Source of the DNA: Peptococcaceae bacterium
Lineage (GTDB): Bacteria; Bacillota; Peptococcia; DRI-13; UBA5745
DNA length: 32,383 nt
Direction: 5' to 3'
NCBI GenBank assembly: GCA_031265035.1
Contig: JAISDE010000169.1
Span: 1 to 32,383 of the forward strand
Shown: positions 1-7,353 of the stretch, piece by piece
Layout: each line of letters begins with the position of its first letter
Position numbering within the stretch: the stretch's first letter is position 1
Notes under the pieces: model-generated
Database searches by the model: none
Seen by the model: only the letters and a program-made list of their open reading frames with translations
What the model was told of the DNA's origin: nothing
Translations under genes and position numbers: made by a program

Positions 1-1071
1 ATCCCGGTGCCGCACCGGGATCAGCCCGTCATTCTCCCACCGCCGCCCGCCGGTGGCCGCGGCGGCAAACGGCTCCGCTCCAGCGAACGACTCCGCTCCA
101 ACAAACGGCTCCGGCCCAACAGCCGGCATCAGGTCGGTAGCCGGTGCCTCGCCGGCAGCCATCCTGTCCCAGCGAAAGGCGAAAAAGCGGCCCAGCTTGC
201 CGGCCCCGTTGCGTCGGTGATATTCCAGGAGAAGGCGGCCGCCCTTTTCCCAAGGCTGGCCCGAGAGGAAATACCGCCAGGCCGCCTCCCGCTCCGCCGG
301 CGGCGCCGGCTTGCCCGCGGCCAATCCCGGAGCGTCCCAGTCCGGCAGGCCGCCGGGATCCTCACCCAGCCTGGCCGCCACGGCGCCAACCAACGTTTCC
401 CGCCGCCATTGGGCCACCGGCGCCCAAAGGGCCAAATCATGGGCGGCTAAATCCAGCATCCGGGCGGTCAGCGCGTCTGTCGGCGCGCCTGCCGGCACCT
501 TCGTCAACGCCTCTGCCGGCGCCTCTGCCGACACCTTCGTCAACGCCTCTGTCAGCGCGTCTGTCGGCGCCTCGAATTGCCCTTCAGCCGACCCTTCCAT
601 CGGCGCGTCCCCTTGCCCGTCGCCACTTTGCCCCGCCCCTCTTGCCAAAATAGCGGGCAGGCGGATTTTGCCCGTCTCCGCCCACAGGCTGAATAGGCTC
701 TCCTGATTCAGGATCGCCACCAGCGTCAATGCCTGCCAGCCTTCCCCCGGCCAGGCCCAGGGCAACTGATCCATTTGCTCCAGCATCAATCTTGTCAGTC
801 CGCTGTAGGCCCGCCGCAGCTCTCCCGCCGGCGCGGCCTCGTCCGCCAGCAGCCGCCACACCCGATGATAAGCCCGCCACAAAGGCGACAGCAAAAAATC
901 CCGATAAAAAAGCAGCCCATCCAGACCCTCCAGACCCACCGGCCCGGCGCTTACGGCGTCTCCGGCGCTGCCGACTCGCCCGGCGCCGCCGCCCATACCC
1001 GCCTGCCCAACCCGCCCGACGCCGCCAGCCGCCCCGGATGATAAATTCTCATTGCCCAACACTTGCCTCAT
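1..1071 (-). CDS. DUF815-like ATP-binding protein, N-terminal part (continues beyond left edge)
   Basis: Hand translation of the reverse strand is open from ATG at 1071 to the window edge (MRQVLGNENLSSGAAGG...GLLFYRDFLLSPLWRAYHRVWRLL...LTLVAILNQESLFSLWAE...YHRRNGAGKLGRFFAFRWD...GLIPVRHRD). Shine-Dalgarno-like AGAGGAG lies just upstream (about 1074-1080). The 'YRDFL', 'NQESLFSLWAE', 'FFAFRWD...LIPVRHRD' pattern resembles the region preceding the AAA domain of DUF815 proteins. The ORF track omits it because no stop is present in the window. Confidence 0.72.
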   Translation of the reverse strand, partial: MRQVLGNENLSSGAAGGVGRVGQAGMGGGAGRVGSAGDAVSAGPVGLEGLDGLLFYRDFLLSPLWRAYHRVWRLLADEAAPAGELRRAYSGLTRLMLEQMDQLPWAWPGEGWQALTLVAILNQESLFSLWAETGKIRLPAILARGAGQSGDGQGDAPMEGSAEGQFEAPTDALTEALTKVSAEAPAEALTKVPAGAPTDALTARMLDLAAHDLALWAPVAQWRRETLVGAVAARLGEDPGGLPDWDAPGLAAGKPAPPAEREAAWRYFLSGQPWEKGGRLLLEYHRRNGAGKLGRFFAFRWDRMAAGEAPATDLMPAVGPEPFVGAESFAGAEPFAAAATGGRRWENDGLIPVRHRD

Positions 1072-1118
1072 TGCTCCTCTGCCTTTCCTGTCAATATTTT
1101 TCAGCTTTTCCTATCATT

Positions 1119-1168
1119 ATCATAGTCACAATTATACCCCCGCATCATAGTCATAATTATACCCCCGC
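1119..1168. repeat. 25-bp tandem duplication (2 copies, 1 mismatch)
   Basis: atcatagtcacaattatacccccgc (1119-1143) / atcatagtcataattatacccccgc (1144-1168). Confidence 0.95.
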
Positions 1169-1181
1169 CGCATTAGCAATA

Positions 1182-1219
1182 CAATCATATGAACGCGGGG
1201 CAATCATATGATCGCGGGG
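1182..1219. repeat. 19-bp tandem duplication (2 copies, 1 mismatch)
   Basis: caatcatatgaacgcgggg (1182-1200) / caatcatatgatcgcgggg (1201-1219). Confidence 0.95.
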
Positions 1220-1255
1220 CTTGACTATATTATCAAACTTGACTATATTATCAAA
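1220..1255. repeat. 18-bp exact tandem duplication (2 copies)
   Basis: cttgactatattatcaaa at 1220-1237 and again at 1238-1255. Confidence 0.95.
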
Positions 1256-1266
1256 TAAGCTATAAA
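1221..1266 (+). promoter_or_regulatory. Two overlapping sigma70-type promoters upstream of the ATPase/HNH module
   Basis: TTGACT 1221-1226, 17-bp spacer, TATATT 1244-1249; and TTGACT 1239-1244, 16-bp spacer, TATAAA 1261-1266. Confidence 0.55.
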
Positions 1267-1332
1267 ATACTGAATGGGTTCGGGCGGCGCCATGTAAGAT
1301 GGCGACTGGAAATGAACAATGGGGGTGCGGCA

Positions 1333-2532
1333 ATGCGGGAGCTGTTTATAACGAACATTCACATCGGCAAGATTCGTCACCTTGATAATATCGACATCAA
1401 GTTGTCTGACAGCGAGCGCGAGCATCTCATTCTGACTGGCAAAAATGGCAGCGGCAAGACGAGTCTATTGGACGCGATTAAGGACGCGATATTCTTGCGC
1501 CAGCACCAAGACTACGAAAAAGCAAACGCTAACGACAGAAAATATTTAACCGCTGATGTCTCAAAAATTACGGCTATTAGAAAAGCCGACGACAATCTGA
1601 AAGTTTCCTTTTCCTCGACCGATTTCAGCTTTCTGGATGAAATATTTGTCTTTGTGTCTGCCGAACGCAATAAAATAGAGCTCCCAACCTCTATAGCGCC
1701 TGTAGAAATTTCAGGAAAATCAGTAGTTACTCGCGACGCGAGCAAAGATTTTCTGAAATACATTCTCAACTTGGACTATCAGCTATATGGCGCTAAGACA
1801 GATAATAATACCTTATTGGTGGCCAATCTCACGAAATGGTTTGCTAATTTTGAGAACGCTCTCCGCGATATTTATGCTTGCCCAGAACTACGGCTTCAGC
1901 GCGACACGAAGAATTTTGCTTTCCGGATCGCGATGCCTGGCCGCGAGTCTTTTGGTTTGCACGAAATGGCGGACGGCTATAAAGCGTTTATCGACATTCT
2001 TATGGAACTTCTTATGCGTATGGAAACCGCGGACGGCGCGGTCGATTATGAGCGGTCGGCTATCGTACTCATTGACGAACTTGAGACACACCTGCACGTT
2101 GAGCTACAAAAGCGGGCGCTGCCATTCCTCACTAAGATGTTCCCGCAAGCGCAGTTCGTCGTCTCAACCCACTCGCCTTTCGTCATCTCGTCAATTGATA
2201 ACGCGGTAGTATTCGATTTGGAAAAGGCCGCGGAACTACAGGCGTTGGGTGAAGATGTAGTCGGCGCTAGGCTTGACAGTAGTGACAGTCTTTTAACAAG
2301 TTATTCCTATGAGGATATTGTCGAGGGCTATTATGACATTAACGGTTACTCCGCTACCTTTGAGCGCGAATTTGAGCGTTACAAGGAGTTGTGTCTGAAA
2401 AGCCGCCTAACTGAAACAGAAAAGATAGAACATGTTAGATTGAAGGCGAAACTAAGCCTGATTCCCGCGTCCGCCAAGGCATTGGTTTATCAAGTGGCTC
2501 AGTTTGAGCGGAAGGGCAATGTCAATGATTAG
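1333..2532 (+). CDS. AAA family ATPase, PtuA-like (Septu-type defence)
   Basis: ORF 1312..2532. The preferred start is ATG 1333 (MRELFITNIHIGKIRHLDNI) with GGGGGTG upstream. Walker A GKNGSGKTS, 'HEMADGYKAFIDILMELLMRM', Walker B-like IVLIDELETHLH, and 'FVVSTHSPFVISSID'. Confidence 0.8.
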   Translation: MRELFITNIHIGKIRHLDNIDIKLSDSEREHLILTGKNGSGKTSLLDAIKDAIFLRQHQDYEKANANDRKYLTADVSKITAIRKADDNLKVSFSSTDFSFLDEIFVFVSAERNKIELPTSIAPVEISGKSVVTRDASKDFLKYILNLDYQLYGAKTDNNTLLVANLTKWFANFENALRDIYACPELRLQRDTKNFAFRIAMPGRESFGLHEMADGYKAFIDILMELLMRMETADGAVDYERSAIVLIDELETHLHVELQKRALPFLTKMFPQAQFVVSTHSPFVISSIDNAVVFDLEKAAELQALGEDVVGARLDSSDSLLTSYSYEDIVEGYYDINGYSATFEREFERYKELCLKSRLTETEKIEHVRLKAKLSLIPASAKALVYQVAQFERKGNVND

Positions 2533-3160
2533 AATCAGAAAATCGTCTCTCCCTGCCGATACCGTTATCCGTGATGAGCGCGACTGGATACCGGGCACGC
2601 CTGTCTACGCGCGACTTACGGAAGACTGTCACGGCAAGTGCTATATATGCGAGGACAATTCTTCCGATCTGAATGTTGAGCACATCAAACCCCTCTCTAA
2701 GTACCCCTCTCCCGCTTTCGCTCTTAGCTGGGATAACCTCCTGCTGGCGTGCAAAGAGCATTGTAACCCACTCAAAGGTAATAGTTTCGCTGGTATCATA
2801 AACCCCTGTGTCGTTGATCCGGAAGCTAAGATTGGCCTCTCGACAGGTCTTGGCAGGATAGTGATCGAACGGCTCGACTGTGATACAGATACCCGGGAAA
2901 CCGCGGAATTGCTTGAAAAGGTCTACAACGCGACCGGGCTGAACGCAAACTGGCGAACAAAGTGCCGAAAACTTCGGGGGAAAATCGAAACGAACGTCAA
3001 GATGTTTTTGGCCTACGCGGAGAATGCGGGCGATGATACTTACGACGAGCTCATAAGACAGGAAATAGACAACTCGGCCGCGTTCGCGGCATTCAAACGC
3101 AAGATAGTACGCGACGACCCTCAACTGTGTTCGCGTTTTTCAGCGACGCTGGCGCGATAG
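2525..3160 (+). CDS. HNH endonuclease, PtuB-like (Septu-type defence)
   Basis: ORF 2504..3160 (first codon TTG). ATG choices at 2519 or 2525 overlap the ATPase 3' end. HNH core: CYICEDNSSDLNVEHIKPLSKYPSPAFALSWDNLLLACKEHCNPLKGNSF. Confidence 0.8.
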   Translation: MIRIRKSSLPADTVIRDERDWIPGTPVYARLTEDCHGKCYICEDNSSDLNVEHIKPLSKYPSPAFALSWDNLLLACKEHCNPLKGNSFAGIINPCVVDPEAKIGLSTGLGRIVIERLDCDTDTRETAELLEKVYNATGLNANWRTKCRKLRGKIETNVKMFLAYAENAGDDTYDELIRQEIDNSAAFAAFKRKIVRDDPQLCSRFSATLAR

Positions 3161-3166
3161 GCGTTT

Positions 3167-3247
3167 ACGATTAGACGTTTACGCTGTACAGAACGCTGTA
3201 TAGCTGTGATAGCTGTATAGAGTCGTATAGAGAGCTGTATAGATTTC
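3167..3247. repeat. Degenerate short repeats (…cgctgtatag…agctgtatag…)
   Basis: Repeated 'gctgtatag/tcgtatag/agctgtatag' words between the HNH gene and the V-ATPase promoter. Confidence 0.75.
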
Positions 3248-3268
3248 GTTAAGAAGCGGCGAATCCTC

Positions 3269-3297
3269 TTGTGGATGGCGCGTTTTAGGCGTATAAT
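3269..3297 (+). promoter_or_regulatory. Sigma70-type promoter for the V-ATPase operon
   Basis: TTGTGG (3269-3274), 17-bp spacer, TATAAT (3292-3297), shortly before the first ATPase gene. Confidence 0.65.
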
Positions 3298-3325
3298 CGC
3301 CGTAGCTCAACTTTGGAGGCGGCAA

Positions 3326-3634
3326 ATGGAAAATATCATTCAGGAGCTGATCCGGATCGAGGATCAGGCCCGGCGCATAGTGGAGCAGACCGAGGACGAG
3401 AAAAAAGATTTATCCCGGCAGATCGAGGCGAACGGCGAGAAAATCGTTCAGGATATCAAAACCGCCGCGGAAAGACAAATCAGCCTGATCCGAGAAAAAT
3501 GCGCCGGCGAGGCGCGGGCCGAGATCGCTCGCATCAATGAGCAAAAGGAGCGGCGTTACCTGGCGCTGGCGCGGGAATTTGACGCCAGGAGCGGCGAGTG
3601 GGAAGCCGCGCTTTTTCAGTCGATTATCCAATAA
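3326..3634 (+). CDS. V-type ATPase peripheral-stalk subunit G/H-like
   Basis: MENIIQELIRIEDQARRIVEQTEDEKKDLSRQIEANGEKIVQDI..., charged coiled-coil; GGAGGCGG Shine-Dalgarno before ATG 3326; first gene of the operon. Confidence 0.75.
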   Translation: MENIIQELIRIEDQARRIVEQTEDEKKDLSRQIEANGEKIVQDIKTAAERQISLIREKCAGEARAEIARINEQKERRYLALAREFDARSGEWEAALFQSIIQ

Positions 3635-3720
3635 GGCCCGACTAAGGCCGTCAGTCGATTATCTAAATAAGGCCCGGCTGAGGCTTTCAGCTTATTATCC
3701 AAAAATACGCCCGAAAAGGG
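3616..3720. repeat. ~35-bp imperfect tandem repeat, 3 copies, copying the upstream gene's 3' end and stop
   Basis: tcagtcgattatccaataaggcccgactaaggccg (3616-3650) / tcagtcgattatctaaataaggcccggctgaggctt (from 3651) / tcagcttattatccaaaaatacgcccga (from about 3687). Confidence 0.9.
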
Positions 3721-3731
3721 ATGATGCGCGT

Positions 3732-4772
3732 TTGTCCTCTTCGTCCGAATACGATGGCATCAATGCCAAAATCAAGGGTATGCGCGGCCAGCTTTTGCGG
3801 GACGAGGACTATGAGACACTGGCGCGAGCCAAAACAGTAGAGGAAGTCGCCTTGAGCCTGCGCGGCTTCAAGCCCTACGAGCGAGCCGTGTCCTCCCTTG
3901 AGCGGCAGCTGCCCCACCGGGGCATGGTCGAGCAAAAAATCATCAGTACCCTAGCCGACGATTTTCGTCGAATTTACCGTTTCATCGCCGACGACCAGTC
4001 GCGTCGCTTTCTGTCCGCCTATTTTCTCAAAAACGAGATCCGGCTGCTCAAGCAAATTATGGCCGCCGTGCGGGACAAGCGGGACGTCTCTTTTATGCTG
4101 TCCGATCTTGACGCCTTCGCGGCCGGCAAATTTGATATCGACGCGGCCAAGCTCCTTAGTTCCAGAAGCGTCCCGGACTTTATCGAGAATCTCAGGGGCA
4201 CAGGCTTTCACAGCGTTTTGGCCGGCGGGCCGGAGGATGGCCGTAATTCTTTCGACGCCGATACCCGGCTGGACATTTATTATTACGTACATTTATGGCG
4301 GCTGCAAAATACGAGCCTGGAGCAAGACAACCAAGAGGTTTTGGCCCTGATCAACGGCGCCGAGATCGACATGAGAAATATCCTCTGGATTTACAGGATG
4401 AAAATCCACTACAGCCTAAAGCGCAGCGATATCTACGCCCATTTGATCCCGGTGCTTTTTCGCCTGAGACGGGAAAAACTCGCCCGGATGGTGGAGGCGC
4501 CCACCGCCGACGAGCTGCGGGCGGCCATAGCCGCCTCGCCTTACGGGGAGGCGCTAGGCGGCCCGGAAGAAGATCTGGAGCAGAATTATTACACCGCCAT
4601 GTCGGGTCTCCTGCGCCGGCAGCGGCAGAACAACCCGGATTCCCTGGCGCCGGTGGTCGATTACCTTTTCCGCAAGGAATTGGAGATCAAAAATATCACT
4701 TCTTTGATCGAAGGTGTCAGATACGCTCTGCGGCAGGCGGATATTCTGCGCTTTCTCGTTTTACCCCAGTAG
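3732..4772 (+). CDS. ntpC: V-type ATPase subunit C
   Basis: EYDGINAKIKGMRGQLLRDEDYETLARAKTVEEVALSLRGFKPYERAV... is typical of subunit C. The track start (3537) would extend through the tandem repeat; TTG 3732 is the likelier start. Confidence 0.85.
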   Translation: MSSSSEYDGINAKIKGMRGQLLRDEDYETLARAKTVEEVALSLRGFKPYERAVSSLERQLPHRGMVEQKIISTLADDFRRIYRFIADDQSRRFLSAYFLKNEIRLLKQIMAAVRDKRDVSFMLSDLDAFAAGKFDIDAAKLLSSRSVPDFIENLRGTGFHSVLAGGPEDGRNSFDADTRLDIYYYVHLWRLQNTSLEQDNQEVLALINGAEIDMRNILWIYRMKIHYSLKRSDIYAHLIPVLFRLRREKLARMVEAPTADELRAAIAASPYGEALGGPEEDLEQNYYTAMSGLLRRQRQNNPDSLAPVVDYLFRKELEIKNITSLIEGVRYALRQADILRFLVLPQ

Positions 4773-4785
4773 TGTGTGTCAGTGG

Positions 4786-4822
4786 GCCTGTGACTGAAAA
4801 GAGGTGAGCCTGTGACCGAAAA
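4786..4822. repeat. Tandem duplication of the ntpI start region
   Basis: gcctgtgactgaaaa (4786-4800) / gcctgtgaccgaaaa (4808-4822); the second copy carries the GTG start at 4812. Confidence 0.9.
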
Positions 4823-6746
4823 AATGAGATATATCAACATTATCGGCTATACGAGGGAATTGGAGCGGGTGATTGACGAGTATATCGCCGGTTATGAGAT
4901 TCACCTGGAGGACGCCGTCAAGGCCCTGCCCAATGAGAAAGGGCTGTCCGCCGTCAGCGTCGCCAACCCTTACGCCAGGGTGCTGAAAAAGGCGGCGAAG
5001 CTCATCAGCCCGCGAAATCCCGGCCCCTGTCAGCGGGCGATCCCGTCGGACAAGGCCGTGGAGTTGGTCGAGTACGCCGCCGATTATCTCAACGATGTCT
5101 CCGGCGAGCTGGACGCCCTGCGGGGGGAGCGGGAAGCCTACGCCGGCATTTTGGCCAGCTACCTGCCTTATCAGGATTTGGATTTTGAGTTCCGGCAGCT
5201 CCATGATTTTCGGTTTATCACCTGGCAATTCGGCAAAATGCCCCTAGCCTCCTTTCAGCAGTTTGAGGCCTTCCTTTATCACGATCCGGAGATCTTGTTC
5301 GTGGAGGCCAAACGGGATCAGGAATACCTCTGGGGCATTTATTTCACCGCCGATTTTTTGCGGGAAAAGGTGGATTCCGTTTTTTCCTCGCTGCATTTCA
5401 GCAAAATGACCCTGCCGCCCGCTTATGGCGAGGAGGTTTTCTCGGGTACCGCCGGCCAGATTTGCGCCGGGATCAACGAGCGCCTGGCCCGGTTGGACGG
5501 TGAGATAGCGGAGTTGCAGACGACCCTGACCCAAAAGGCCCTGGCGCGCAAGGCCCAGGAGGATGGACAGCCCCCGTGGTCGCCGGAGGATCTGTATCAC
5601 GCGCGGGAGGAAATCCGGCGGGCCAGTTTTTATTATGACGCCCGGAAATACGCCGCCCGGACGGAAAACGACTTTTTTATCTTTGTGGGCTGGATGACCG
5701 ACAGGGAGGCCGCCCGACTGGAAAAGCGAATCAGCGGCGACGACGCGGTGGTGTTTATTCAGGAAAACGAGTATGAGACCTTGCGGGTAAAACCGCCCAC
5801 CAAGCTTAATAATCCGCCCTTTTTTCGGGCTTTCGAGTTTTTTGTGCGCATGTACGGCCTGCCGGCCTACGGTGAGATGGATCCCACGATTTTTGTGGCC
5901 CTGACTTACACGCTGCTATTCGGCTTCATGTTTGGGGATATCGGCCAGGGCGCGGCGCTCTTTGGCCTGGGCCTTTTCCTGCGCTACAAAAAAAACCTGC
6001 GCCTGGGGCCGATCATGAGCGTCATCGGCCTGTCCTCTATGTTTTTCGGCCTGATGTTCGGCTCGGTTTTCGGCTTTGAGTTTGAGGGGCTGTGGCTCCG
6101 CCCCCAAACCAATGTGCCAACGATATTGACCGTGTCGATCATCACCGGTATAGCCTTGATTTCCTTCTCCATGCTGCTCAATATGATCAACGCTTTCAAG
6201 CGGAAGGACTTGGCTCGCGCCGTGTTGAGCCATAATGGCCTGGTGGGGTTTGTCTTTTATATCTCTCTGCTGGCCGTCGCCTATCTGTCTATAGTCAAAA
6301 ATACAGCGGTTTCCCTGGGGATCGTGGTGTTTCTGATCGTTTTGCCGCTTCTGCTGGTCGCGTTGAAGGAGCCGCTGGTCAACGCGCTGGGGAACAAAAA
6401 GCGCTGGATTCAGGAAAAGCCCGGCCTGTTCGTGTTTGAGACTATTGTCAATCTGTTTGAGGTGTTGCTAGGCTTTTTTACCAACACCATATCTTATGTC
6501 CGGGTCGGCGCTTTTGTGTTGAGCCACGCCTGCATGATGAGCGTGGTCATGCTGCTGTCTGAGAAGATCGCCGGCGGCGCTTTTTTGGTGGTAGTCCTGG
6601 GCAATCTCTTTGTCCTCGCCCTGGAGGGCCTGATTGTGGGCATTCAGGTGCTGCGGCTGGAGTTTTACGAGATGTTCAGCCGTTTTTATGACGGCTCCGG
6701 CCGGGAGTTCGCGCCCTACAAATATAATCCCCTGGAAATAAATTAA
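4812..6746 (+). CDS. ntpI: V-type ATPase subunit I (a-like membrane subunit)
   Basis: 644 aa; C-terminal multi-TM region with 'FGFMFGDIGQGAALFGLGLFLRYKK...' and 'ISYVRVGAFVLSHACMM'. Confidence 0.93.
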   Translation: MTEKMRYINIIGYTRELERVIDEYIAGYEIHLEDAVKALPNEKGLSAVSVANPYARVLKKAAKLISPRNPGPCQRAIPSDKAVELVEYAADYLNDVSGELDALRGEREAYAGILASYLPYQDLDFEFRQLHDFRFITWQFGKMPLASFQQFEAFLYHDPEILFVEAKRDQEYLWGIYFTADFLREKVDSVFSSLHFSKMTLPPAYGEEVFSGTAGQICAGINERLARLDGEIAELQTTLTQKALARKAQEDGQPPWSPEDLYHAREEIRRASFYYDARKYAARTENDFFIFVGWMTDREAARLEKRISGDDAVVFIQENEYETLRVKPPTKLNNPPFFRAFEFFVRMYGLPAYGEMDPTIFVALTYTLLFGFMFGDIGQGAALFGLGLFLRYKKNLRLGPIMSVIGLSSMFFGLMFGSVFGFEFEGLWLRPQTNVPTILTVSIITGIALISFSMLLNMINAFKRKDLARAVLSHNGLVGFVFYISLLAVAYLSIVKNTAVSLGIVVFLIVLPLLLVALKEPLVNALGNKKRWIQEKPGLFVFETIVNLFEVLLGFFTNTISYVRVGAFVLSHACMMSVVMLLSEKIAGGAFLVVVLGNLFVLALEGLIVGIQVLRLEFYEMFSRFYDGSGREFAPYKYNPLEIN

Positions 6747-6773
6747 TCCTTACAATCCCTGGAAATAAATTAA
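6730..6773. repeat. Duplication of the ntpI 3' end including stop codon
   Basis: ccctggaaataaattaa at 6730-6746 (ends at the ntpI stop) and again at 6757-6773. Confidence 0.93.
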
Positions 6774-6792
6774 CAAAACGGAGGATCGCGCC

Positions 6793-7290
6793 ATGACATT
6801 TTTCATCTTTACGGTAGCCTTGCTGGTTTTGTCCATCGGTCTGCCTATCGGCTTGTACTTCGCCGGGGCCAAGACCCAAAAGCGCTTTAAGCGCAGTCTC
6901 GCCCTGAACGTCGTCGCCTTCTTTTCCCTGCTGCTTTTCGCCACGGCCTTCGCCTTTTCCGGCGCGGCCCGGGGCGCCGAGGCGCCGGCGCCCTCGGCCT
7001 TTCCGCCCGGCGGCGGCTTTGACCGGGCGGCAGGCGGCCCGGCGGCGGGCGAGCAGGATGCGGTCGCTCAAGGCTCGCTGGAAAACGGCCTGCGTTATAT
7101 AGCGGCGGCGCTGTCGGTGGGCCTTGGCTCCATCGGCGCCGGCGTCGCCACAGGCAAAGCGGCTAGCGCGGCCTTGGGCGCCCTGTCGGAAAATGAGGCT
7201 ATTTTCGGCAAATCCATGATTTTTGTCGCCCTGGCGGAAGGGGTCGCCGTCTACGGCCTGATCATCGCCATACTGATGCTGATGGGCTGA
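6793..7290 (+). CDS. ntpK: V-type ATPase subunit K (proteolipid)
   Basis: 'GLRYIAAALSVGLGSIGAGVATGKAASAALGALSENEAIFGKSMIFVALAEGVAVYGLIIAILMLMG' proteolipid hairpin, preceded by an extra hydrophobic N-terminal region and an Ala/Gly/Pro linker. Confidence 0.9.
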   Translation: MTFFIFTVALLVLSIGLPIGLYFAGAKTQKRFKRSLALNVVAFFSLLLFATAFAFSGAARGAEAPAPSAFPPGGGFDRAAGGPAAGEQDAVAQGSLENGLRYIAAALSVGLGSIGAGVATGKAASAALGALSENEAIFGKSMIFVALAEGVAVYGLIIAILMLMG

Positions 7291-7327
7291 TCTGCTGATG
7301 GGCTGATCTGCCGATGGGCTGATCTGC
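7281..7327. repeat. Triplicated 15-mer (period 16) copying the ntpK 3' end and stop
   Basis: gatgggctgatctgc at 7281-7295, 7297-7311 and 7313-7327; the ntpK stop TGA is at 7288-7290. Confidence 0.95.
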
Positions 7328-7353
7328 CCGACTGGAACGAAACGCGAGGCACA

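Noticed and set aside
7-880. Track ORFs 7..450, 29..253, 129..440, 144..653, 311..706, 584..880 as real proteins
   Set aside because: Low-complexity Pro/Arg/Ala-rich products of GC-rich DNA, overlapping an open minus-strand frame with family-like motifs.
1119-1255. CRISPR-like or retron ncRNA upstream of the defence genes
   Set aside because: Repeats are contiguous two-copy units of different sequence with no regular spacers, there are no cas genes, and no reverse transcriptase ORF is visible in the window. A structured RNA remains untested.
1285-1304. Small hairpin cgccat-gtaag-atggcg in the ATPase 5' leader as a riboregulator
   Set aside because: A 6-bp stem alone is weak evidence; no recognised riboswitch or attenuator pattern.
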